The position numbers were made by a program, and so were the translations under genes. From contig JAGPNK010000008.1 of NCBI GenBank assembly GCA_020746835.1, positions 620,001 through 684,000 on the forward strand: a stretch of 64,000 nt of DNA. Direction: 5' to 3'. Below are positions 47,688 to 57,001 of the stretch, one piece after another. The notes under the pieces are model-generated. The model saw only the letters and a list, made by a program, of their open reading frames with translations, was not told where the DNA came from and made no database searches. Position 1 is the stretch's first letter; every line of letters starts with the position of its first letter. Source of the DNA: Stachybotrys elegans. Taxonomy: Eukaryota > Ascomycota > Sordariomycetes > Hypocreales > Stachybotryaceae.

Positions 47688-47717
47688 AACTCAAAGGTTA
47701 TTAACTCAAAGGTTATT
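47688..47717. repeat. Perfect 15-bp tandem duplication
   Basis: The unit AACTCAAAGGTTATT is present twice head to tail (47688-47702 and 47703-47717) in non-coding sequence. Confidence 0.9.
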
Positions 47718-47926
47718 GGATTGAGATTCTGTGCCCTGTTGTATGTTGGGCGTGCTGATTCTTCGTCTGGTGCAGGGGAATGTGGTCGTCTCCAAGCCCA
47801 CCTCCCCAGGAAAGAAAGATGAATGAAGATGAATAGACACCCATGGTCTATATTGTGCTGCTCTCTTAGCTTGGCTGGTCATTGATGAATAGGTAGAAAC
47901 AATAGAGGGATGAAGTCGCTGCACGA

Positions 47927-47933
47927 TATAAAA
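47927..47933 (+). promoter_or_regulatory. Possible TATA box upstream of REC8
   Basis: TATAAAA on the plus strand lies about 380 nt before the REC8 start and is followed by C/T-rich sequence that could be the leader. This rests on position and motif only. Confidence 0.3.
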
Positions 47934-48315
47934 CCCACCTCCCCTCCTCGTAGTGCTGTTATAGAAGGAGTCGCCAGCTGTCGGCCCTTCGCACCTTCCC
48001 CCACGCCTGCCTACCGGACCTGGCCCAGTGCTGCCACTCCAGCAATCAGCGGATTAAGTCATTGCTAATCGGAGGTCTTTATCGAGTCGCGTGGAGGACG
48101 CGTAACACGTCTTCACCGCGTATCCTTCGTGTCTTTACTTCAACCTCCTTGCCCACCTCGTCTTAAACAGCACCATCTCCATTGCATGCACAGACTCATA
48201 GTTCCCCTTGAGATTTGTGCATGCCATCCACAACCTCCCCCTTTGAAGGCTTTCCTTTTCGAGGGTCTCGTCTACCAAGCACCGTCGTCTCCGAATCTGC
48301 AGCCTTCGAGGAGCC

Positions 48316-50566
48316 ATGTTCTACTGCCCCGAGAGTTTGTCGTGCCATAACCTCTTCTCATCCCTCACTGACTCTTCATAGTTCTTCAGTGCACCCAATA
48401 TGGGGTTGCAACCATATGGTAAGCCACAGTCCAACTTGCGTCGTTGCAGCTGACCTGATACCGATCCATCATAGGCGTGTTGCCAATGTGAACAATGCAG
48501 GAGTCCAGAGACGACTGACCAGGAAGGTCGTCCAAGAGGTCGATGTTCCCAAGGCCTGTGAGAAGATCCTGGACCCTGGCGCACCGCTCGCACTGCGGCT
48601 TCAAGCAAGTCTCCTTTATGGCGTCTCCCAGGTGTTCACGCGGCAGTGCAGCTACGTTCTCAACGACGCCGAGAAAATCCAGGCGGCCATGCTCACTCTT
48701 CTCCGTGCCACTGCAGGCGACACCATTGACCCCCAGGCTGGAAGGACAAAGTGAGTGATAGGCCTGCTTAGACATCATCTTCGAGACTCTGACCATTATA
48801 GGCGCCACCGCATCACTCTTGAGGATGACCCTAGCTTCGATCCTCTGGCTGCGCTGCCAGCGCTCGATATTCTCAATAGCCTCGAGAGCTTGGCCTTCTT
48901 TCACAGTCAAGCGTCTTCCAACAAAGTCTCGCAAATGACTCCACTGGGTGATTTGAGTCAAGGCAGCTCCTGCGGGAAGGCTGCATCCTTGTTGGGATTG
49001 GAGCTGCCACCGTCAGAGCTGTCAGCCGGCAGCCATATCGGTCTCCCTGACCTCGCTCGTCATAGCTCTCCTCTAGCAAAACAATTCCAGCAGAACAGCA
49101 ATATCGACTTCAGGCCCTTCGAACTCAATGAGAACGACAATATCCCCGAAATCGGACTAGATTTCGATGCTGACGGCAACTTCATTGGCTTGATTGATCC
49201 TGAAGAGCTTCATCTGCCTCGCCTTCCTCCTTTCCATGAAGAGCCTTTCCCTGATGAGCAGCAACACCAACTGACCAAGCCAAGTCTTCCTCAAGTTCAG
49301 ACTGAGCTGCAAAATCTCGAAGAAGACGGTGCTTTACTCATCATGGGAGAAGAGCCACTTCCCGAAGCAGAGGCCTTTCCCCAGGCGACGACGGCAACAG
49401 ATACCCAAGTACAGAACCAAGCACACAACCAAGAGGTGACTGGAAAAAACCACCAAAGGACTGCTGCGAGCCGACGACGTGCCATTCGCAAGGCCGGCGA
49501 ATTTTTAGACGAGCGGCTGTCTCTTACCTCAAGAGATCTCAAGGGCTGGGCGCGCGACTATGTGATCAACATGAAGAACAGTCACAAGCAGGCGAACGCC
49601 ACTACCCTGGCCCAAGCAAGAAAGAACGCTGCGTCTCTCATCATCGGTAACGGAATCGCCATGGTTGGAGCGAATCAAAATCACCTTTTCAACGCGCACC
49701 CTCTGGCATCTAGCTTTGCCGGCGCAGAATTGATCGCGAGCCTGCATGGCCGACCCTTGGAGGAGGTTGCTCCCGTCGAGCAGAATCGTGGCCGGCGTCG
49801 ATCCTCAGCCGAAGCATTCGAAGGTGAAGAGGAGGCCCAAGGTAGAAATACTCGGCAGAGAGTGGATGAAGCTCTGGAGCAAGGTCGGGGCGGACAACTC
49901 GAAGACGATTTGAATATGCTTCTCGGAGATGATTCACTTCCCGAGTTTGGCATGGACGCCGTGGCGGGTATGGAGGATCGCCATTCTTCTTCCGTGCTTC
50001 CATGGAGCCGAGCCCCATCCATTGCCCCTGGATCTTCGGTTCGTGGTCAAGAGAGTGCCCGGAAGCCGATTCCAGATCCAAGCCCTCTTTTCAACCGTCA
50101 ACGCGACATCAGCCATGTCCAGCGCCACAGCAGCCAAGGCCCTACAGACCCACGACCTGATGGCATCGAAGATTTCCTCGGCCACGGGGCCGCTTTTCCT
50201 TCGAGCGACTCCATAATCGGTTGTGATCCAGACCCCTAGGAGGTTGCTGGGAGCCAGTTCGATGTTGCCAGCCAGGATTTTATGGTGTATGCCCGCGACC
50301 AAGCCAACAACCAAGGCCAGCTGCGCGCGGGCAAGACGGGCAACCGCCTCTGGATTGATTTCGAAAAGCTGGCCGATCCTGGGGTTCATACCCGCGCCGT
50401 TGCCGCCGGAGCCTTTCTGCACGTTTTGTCCCTGGCGACCAAGAATGCCGTTTCCGTGAAGCAGGAGGGCATCAAGGATCATGTTCCGTTTGGGAAACTC
50501 TATGTTGGGATGCCCGTTCTTGAAGACGCGGTGGTTCTTGAAGACGAAAACGTCGAGCAGATTTGA
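48316..50566 (+). CDS. REC8: Meiotic cohesin kleisin Rec8, interrupted by an in-frame TAG
   Basis: Rec8 is the alpha-kleisin that closes the cohesin ring between Smc1 and Smc3 during meiosis. Exons 48316-48334, 48382-48418, 48475-48750 and 48802 onward give the N-terminal kleisin domain: MFYCPEILQCTQYGVATIW, then KVVQEVDVPKACEKILDPGA and LRLQASLLYGVSQV. A long variable middle follows. The frame meets TAG at 50237-50239 after 589 residues, inside DPDP/EVAGSQFD. The same frame then stays open for 108 more codons to a TGA at 50564. Those codons encode the Rad21/Rec8 winged-helix C-terminus (HTRAVAAGAFLHVLSLATKN, VPFGKLYVGMPVLE) that binds Smc1. The stop could be a sequencing error, a true null allele, readthrough, or removed by an unconventional 123-nt intron (50117-50239). 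Confidence 0.87.
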
Positions 50567-51000
50567 TTTGGGATTTTTGCTCCTCGACCTTTCTTTCCGT
50601 TTCATGGTTTTCTCTTGTTTCATGCTCATGCGACTGCATCTCAAGGGATTGCCCAACACTGGATCAGCTCTGAGGAGCATGCTGCGTTCTCAACTCGTTT
50701 CTTTTTTACCTTGTATTGCGCGATGGGCGGCGACAACCGCGTAGCCGAAGCCGAAGCTGGCGGCTTTCCATGTCTTCTTTTCCAACTTTCGATTTTCTTT
50801 GTTCATTTGGAGTTTGGGGATCTCGCATCACACAAGGGACGGCAACGAAACCACCCTTTTACGCGCGTATATTGGGGCATCATATGCAGCAACTTGATTG
50901 CGCAACTTGCTAGTTAGTTATGGGGAACGACCGAACTCGAGACATGACTCACGACTTGTTAATTGAAACCATATTCTGATTCACATGCTATGGGTATTGG
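50567..51000. other. Convergent 3' flanks of REC8 and MRS6
   Basis: A 434-bp T-rich interval with no gene, suitable for transcription ends on both strands. Confidence 0.4.
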
Positions 51001-52740
51001 CTATACATCGTAGACTTCATCGTCTTCTACCTGCTCCCGATCTTCAAACTGCATGTACACTGTCTGATCCTTCTCACCACTCACCTCAGTCCAGGCCTCT
51101 CGCACGAAATTGAGAGTTGAATCATTGAATGACAGGTCTACAGGTTGGCAAGAAAAGGAAATCGTGTTGCCAGCAATGGTGACGCCGGCAGAGGCCATTC
51201 GCTGTTCGTAATACACCCGGTATAAGCATGGAGGCGCTTCGCCTTCCCCTGCCGCACTGAGAAGTAAGGACAAGGCCTTCTCGAGTGATTCCTTTGCCGA
51301 AGGCCCGGAAACAGTACTGAAATAGATGGTGCCTGGATAGCAGGTTAGCTGCTGTCTGCAAGCAAGAATGAAAGTATTTCAGATGAAGATGGTGTACATC
51401 AGGTTGTCAGAGTTGAAATCGTCATTGGATTCAGTCAATGTAGATAAGTATTCGTTTTGTTGGATCATCATGTACGTGAGGGGTTGAAAAAGGAAATGCG
51501 TCAACTTACATTGTCCAGATGGGCATTCGCCTGTTTCGCTCGAGTGCACCATGACGTGAATGGGATACTCGGTTGGCTTGTCCATGGATATGGTGCCTGG
51601 GGGGAATGCAACGACGGCCACAGCCGGGGTAGGACCGCCCTCAACGGTGGTCTCAAAAAGGGACGCCAGCGGAGACTGAACTACCGCTGTCAGTCTGCTC
51701 AGAGCAGATGAGCCCTTGGCCGGTTGGTCAGGGGCTGTTTGCACCAGCGTCTTGGACTTGACGACGATATCATTGGACAGAGCAATTTCCAGCTCGGCCT
51801 CATCGCCATCGCCTCCGACAGCTGGGGGTTTCACCTCCTGAATGTCCGTGCCGAGCATATACACGGCACCGCCGACTGCACCGGCTCGGCAACCCACTTG
51901 GGCGATTTCCGCAAGACCACCCCATTTGGGATATACTGCAGCGAACCCGGCACCAAAGACGCCCATGGATGTCAGATGACGATGAACCACGGCAAGGCCA
52001 GACTGTACCGTGATCCGTCCATCGACGCTGAGCGTCAGCGCCAGGATGTAAGACTGTAGGCTCGCGTCGAGTTTGAAGTAGGAAGCGAGGAATTCGGTCA
52101 ACGGCGCGTCGGCGACGGGTTTCCAAGCCTCCGCCTGCGGCTCCGACTCGTATTCCAATACGAAGCGGAGGAACTTCATGAGCGAACGCTTCGACTTGGC
52201 GGGGATCGACGTGTTGGAGAAGACATCTTCCCTGGTCGACGGTATCCTTGCTAGGCTGCCGGCTGCGGACGCTTCTGAAGGCTGGTAGATGTAGAACGAG
52301 CCCACGGCGAGGAACTCGATCTGGCGGTACGCTTTTGAGGAGACGAGCTGGGAAAGCAGCTGCGATCGCGCGTGGATGAGCTGAGGTGCGAGCGCGAGCG
52401 CGTACCGCCGTGAAGGCAGGTCTTCTGTGCCCCTCGTGACTTGCGCCGAAGCAAACGGGCCAGGACCGTCGGCGGCTTGGTTGGCCTTGGCCCAGTCGTC
52501 CAGCTCATCAAGGCTTAGAGCAGCCTCGGATCCACCGTAGTACTCATTTCCGTCAACGTGAAGAATGTTGCTGCCGGATCTCGAGAGAGCTCTTCAGGCG
52601 AGAAACACATCAAACGCTCGGTCAGTCAGATGGAGGCAGCCTCGTTTGATGGAATCCGTCGCTTACAGGGCTAGAAGGGACTGTTGAAGCCCTGTGCCGC
52701 TGATCACTACATCCCACTTTATGTCTGAGAGGGATTCCAT
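51001..52740 (-). CDS. MRS6: Rab escort protein (Rab geranylgeranyltransferase component A)
   Basis: This protein presents newly made Rab GTPases to geranylgeranyltransferase II and delivers them to membranes. Three exons (52740-52667, 52591-51510, 51332-51001) give 495 residues. The N-terminal GDI/FAD-like fold is clear: DVVISGTGLQQSLLAL (dinucleotide-fold glycines), SRSGSNILHVDGNEYYGG and SEAALSLDEL. FLRFVLEYE and the helical segment LTEFLASYFKLDASLQSYIL follow. GVFGAGFAAVYPKWGGLAEI is the conserved GDI-family core. The C-terminal exon gives TIYFSTVSG and an acidic end (EDREQVEDDEVYDV). The second intron is 177 bp, because no AG occurs earlier; its acceptor was chosen to produce GQCTIYFS in frame. 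Confidence 0.92.
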
Positions 52741-53201
52741 GGTGAGGGTTGTGGAGGGAGATGGGAAAGAAGGAGAGAAGAGGAAACGATTGGAGATTTT
52801 TTTTTGTATGAAGGTGGGAGATGATGAGGGATGGGGCCGGAATATCTCTGGCTCGAGTGGGGCCCAACCACCCCCAGCAAATCCCGTGCGGTTTATTTTA
52901 CCACCAGCGGTCGGATTTTTTTCTACTCTTTTTCTTCTTTTATTTCGTTAACCGCTCAATCCTCTTCGTCATGTGTTCAGCTTTTAGCTTACGCGTGCCA
53001 CTGGAGAGTTCCTTGGAACGCTGAGCGGTAGATTGACCTGTCTGCTGGTATCTACTGCCCTAGAATAACGTCTGAAAGGGTAGTTCGAATAGTCTGACAC
53101 ATGCACTCTCACTCTCACTCATAATTGTTGACAGCATGTCTGCCAGTATCGTAGGCTTGGCCTGCTTTATATTGGTATCTTTAGATTACACTACGTTTTT
53201 A
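52741..53201. other. Intergenic: promoter of MRS6, 3' flank of RRP43
   Basis: A 461-bp interval with A/G-rich then T-rich tracts near the MRS6 start. No gene is seen. Confidence 0.4.
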
Positions 53202-54215
53202 TCATTTCCCAGTGATTGCTGCGACAAAGTCGTCGCTTCTTTTCGTAGCCCATGCCAGAAACTCCTTGGATCGCAATAGCTTTGAGGAGAGGACGGTGCC
53301 TCCATGCTTGGATATGGTCAGGATTCTGGGTGTGCCCTGGGTCGTCTCGACAACGATGGTGATGCTCTCGTCACACAAGGATTCTTCCAGTCTATCCGGG
53401 TCGACGAGCAGCCAGAACCGCTCATCCGTGGGACGGTCGGTTTCCTTTCCGGTGAAGACAATGGCCGTGCATGCAATCGGCAGGCCTGAGATGTCGAGGG
53501 GTCGGGGATCTTTCGCAGAGCATACTACCAGCTCTCTGTCTGGATCCCATCGTGCCTGGGGAAGCTTTGTGTCCCGGAGGGCGGCGACTACGGCACCCCA
53601 GGCAGCATCAAAGGGGTTTCCGTCGAAGGATATGAAGAATATGTCGATGTAGAGCACCCAGTAGGCAGCAATGTACTTTTCACCTATCTCGGCATCCTCT
53701 TCGTCATCTTCCTCCATGCGACCCTCGTCCGCAACGAGATTTTCTGCCGGCCGTGTGTGCCAGATGCGTAGGTTCTCTGGATTCACCAGCTTCGCGCTGT
53801 GTAGGAGGGAGTATATGCGGGTGCTCAGAGTCTGTGCAAGAGTCGAGGGCGGTCCGCCGGGGAGAAACTCGGGAGCGCAGCCCGTGGCAAGCTCAATGTT
53901 TGGCACGAGAAGGTCATAGTCGAGGAGTTCGGTGTGTCGGTTCGAGGCTCGGAAGTTGGGTATGCTGGATGTTGGGATAGTCTCTGCCCGCACGCCGCAG
54001 ATGGCCGTGGTGTCGCCTAGACGCACAACTGCGCTGCCGTTGGCATGTGACAGACTCGCCGAGTTCACGACGGGCTGGCGAACCTCGTTGGGCGCGCGGC
54101 CGTTGCTGCGGGCGGGAGGAACATCATCTGAAGCTGGCTCGAGGTTGGCGAGGAGGTAGGGATGGGGGGAGAGTTTGGCAAAAGTTGCACGGGTGAGGCC
54201 GAGGGCGGGGGCCAT
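53202..54215 (-). CDS. RRP43: Exosome core subunit Rrp43 (RNase PH-like)
   Basis: Rrp43 is a structural RNase PH-fold subunit of the six-member ring of the eukaryotic RNA exosome (3'-5' RNA processing and decay, nucleus and cytoplasm). A single exon from the ATG of MAPALGLTRATFAKLSPHPY gives 337 residues; seven more in-frame codons lie upstream but the second Met fits the family. Segments supporting the call are NGSAVVRLGDTTAICGVRAE near the N-terminus and a Cys-rich-free LSTRIYSLL helix. YWVLYIDIFFISFDGNPFDA and the C-terminal VDPDRLEESLCDESITIVV complete the set. An acidic insert (EGRMEEDDEEDAEIGEK) is present. The phosphorolytic residues of bacterial RNase PH are not expected in this subunit. 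Confidence 0.9.
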   Translation of the reverse strand: MAPALGLTRATFAKLSPHPYLLANLEPASDDVPPARSNGRAPNEVRQPVVNSASLSHANGSAVVRLGDTTAICGVRAETIPTSSIPNFRASNRHTELLDYDLLVPNIELATGCAPEFLPGGPPSTLAQTLSTRIYSLLHSAKLVNPENLRIWHTRPAENLVADEGRMEEDDEEDAEIGEKYIAAYWVLYIDIFFISFDGNPFDAAWGAVVAALRDTKLPQARWDPDRELVVCSAKDPRPLDISGLPIACTAIVFTGKETDRPTDERFWLLVDPDRLEESLCDESITIVVETTQGTPRILTISKHGGTVLSSKLLRSKEFLAWATKRSDDFVAAITGK

Positions 54216-57001
54216 TGCAAGGCCTAAGAAGCACAAGAAAGGGCTTTGAGATGAGTCGCCGAGGAAGTATTACGAGATTTGGACCGTATTCCAAAACTGT
54301 ACTGCTTGTTTGAAGATTTCCTAACTGAAAAAGTTGGGTGCGTTGTCAGCCTCGCGGGGCATCGAGCTTGACGGCCCAATTAGATGCCAGCGGGGCACCA
54401 GGCTGTCAAACTACACACCCATTTTTCAACACTGGCATTCGCCTCGTATCCATGAACAGCTTGCCTGGCGCCAATTAAATTGGCAGTCAATAATGTTGGT
54501 TCTTTATGTCGCGGGTAATTCTGGCTCTCCAGCTTAGGCGCATGAGGAACAGACCATGATGGAACGCAGCATGCAGGAAGCCCCGTTGTTGCCTGTCAGC
54601 TTATCATGTGCAGTTTGATCTATTTGGAAATGTTCCTCTGTTGGTGATGAGCATTGCGCTTTAAGCGGCAGGCAGGTTGTCATGCATCTGCTATCAAGGC
54701 GGAGAAGCAAACATGTGCTGCAACATATCACCAAGGCGAGGCACAGCCTGCACCCCGTACCTGAGAATAAATTGAATGCAGCACCTACCTGTTTGTGACA
54801 TGCGGCCCCCAATACAAGGCGATCGCCGTTGATGGACTCACCAACTGTTGCAGTTGTTGGTTTGAAGCTGACCGGCAAAATTGATCGTTCGGTGGGCGCG
54901 GGCGTAGCATCGGCAATGTCAAAGGATCGCCTTGCTGAATGCCGATGGATGATCAACCACGGTATCTCCTTGCACGTTTACATGGTACACGAGATCAGCG
55001 GGGGCTGATATGACTGTTGGTGATGTTGGACAGGGACATCCATTATTATCGGCTGCAGGCCTTGTCGTACATAGTAGTAGTCAACATATGCGCATGAGAC
55101 AATTGTGCAAGGGGCTACAACGCCACTGTAAAGATACCCCAGATTGGCAGCAACGACAGAACCAACAATACGGACAAGCGGGTCGAGTCAAGCCATGAGA
55201 GATTGCTATCAATGCTCCGAATGGCTTGACCCTGGACTCGTGCCCTCGATGAAGAAGAATCGAGCGACAACTCATGGTATAGCAGAGGCAATATTGCTGC
55301 TGCCGCCGCTATAGTGTGACAGCTGTGACCAGTGGGGCTGCTAGGCCGCTGTGGCCGCTGGAGGGCGACAAGGGAAGGAACTCTAGGCGAACTTTAGTGG
55401 GCAGCTGTAGCTGGAGGAAGGTTGCCCTGAGAAATGGCCCAATCACAAGGGGCTATTTGGCGCCCGCGGCCAGCCCCCACCCCAAGTCAAGCAGTGTAAG
55501 TGGTGTCCTTGACTCCTTCCCGCCCAAAATGCACCGGGGGCCCCGCGGATCCGTTATGCCGCCAACCGAATCACAGCGCTCCGTCGTCTCTCGAGGCCAT
55601 TTGCGCCATTCACGATTCATCCTTCATTGTCCCCCCCTTGCCTGCCCTTGGCCCAGCTCTGTGCTGCCATTCGACAGTCTTGGCCACACGCTCAATCTAG
55701 CCATGCCGGTTCGCATCCTCCCGCTAGCCAATCCCGACCTCCCAACCTCCCTCGCTCTTCGCGGGCCCTGAGTTGGTCCTACACGGCTGCTCAAGTCGTC
55801 TGTCTCCCCCCTGTTGCACTGGATCTTCGGTGCGGGCCAGAAAAGCAACCATGGTCGAATGGCAAGCAGCAATGGTGTCAACAGGCCCGCGCCGGGTGAC
55901 CTGCGTGCGGAGACGGTCTGTTGAATGCGACCAGGTCGTGGCGATGGATGTCTTCTTCCATCGACGTGTTGGCTTCGTTCTGACTCGAGATGTCGGCCTA
56001 CATGAACATGTTGATGGCGGAGCAGCTTTTCGCCCCCGATCTCCAAATAACCAGCTGTTGCATACATAGCATCAGGCACCACATCCTTGAGCCATGACTA
56101 GAAGTCGCGAATAGGCGCCGCCACCCGCATCTCGTCACCTTATCACCTCCCCATACCCCCCAGGACATCGACCCGCATCCATCGCGGACCCATCCAGTCT
56201 CCAGCTGCCGAGCATCGTCAACAAGGTACGGTGCATATGGACCCTAGTCACCCTGCATGCCACACATCGATACATGTACGCAGGTGGTGCCCAGCACCTG
56301 CTTGTCACCTTTCCTCTCACCTCTCCTGTGTGACATTGGACACTGCTCTACACCACCGCTCAAGTCGGTGCAAGTTCCTTCACACCTAAGCGCCCGTACG
56401 CGCTGTGTTAGGACCTCACGCTGCTTGCATCCCCAAGCTCTCGGCTCGCGGGGATCCATTTCGCCTCTTCTCAGCCAACCTGATTCGACCATCAAGGCCC
56501 TGGCTCCCGCTGCACGACAAGCTTCTGTGCCCACCGGACATTGGCTGTCGACCTTGATCTGACGATATTGATCCAATCTGCTTGCTGCCGCCCGCAATCG
56601 ATTCCAATATTCTGGACCCTGCAAACCCCCCCACTAACACCGCTCTTTTTCATATATCCATCTCGCCCGGCCTGCTCCTCCTTGTCCTTGCTTGCGCTTC
56701 ACCCCTCTGCGTCCTCGGGTGCTTCACTGCTTCGTTCCTTTCCTTGTTTCATGGACTCGGCTCTCCATCCTACCTGACGCCCTTCGGTATTAGTCCTGGT
56801 TCTCGCCTTACAGGTACTCAACATTGGATCGATTATGCGACGAGCTGCTGTCTGAGACCAACCAACCTATCCGGAGAAGCTGCCGCTTGTCGAGCAGGAA
56901 CCTTGCGCACCAGCAACCTCTCTCGACTCTCATGTCGACTGCATCACGCTGAGCTTCGCCGACGCTACTTGCTTGGTTAAGCCTCTCGACTCACAGGCGC
57001 A
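54216..57001. other. 2.8-kb region upstream of the ferric reductase gene
   Basis: No protein gene is accepted. The region is C/T-rich towards the reductase start and contains scattered GATA-core sequences (for example a TTATCA near 54601 and TTATCACC near 56140), which are too common to interpret. A 132-codon plus-strand ORF (56582-56980) ends 21 bp before the reductase start; it may be leader sequence. Confidence 0.4.

Larger units (their letters stand above)
47367..48315. other. Divergent intergenic region, PLP enzyme / REC8
   Basis: No ORF is accepted here. It contains TATA-like elements for both directions and a perfect 15-bp tandem duplication at 47688-47717. Confidence 0.45.

Noticed and set aside
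50220..50239. 20-nt GT...AG segment in REC8 as an intron
   Set aside because: Far below the minimum fungal intron length, and its removal shifts the frame away from the conserved C-terminus.
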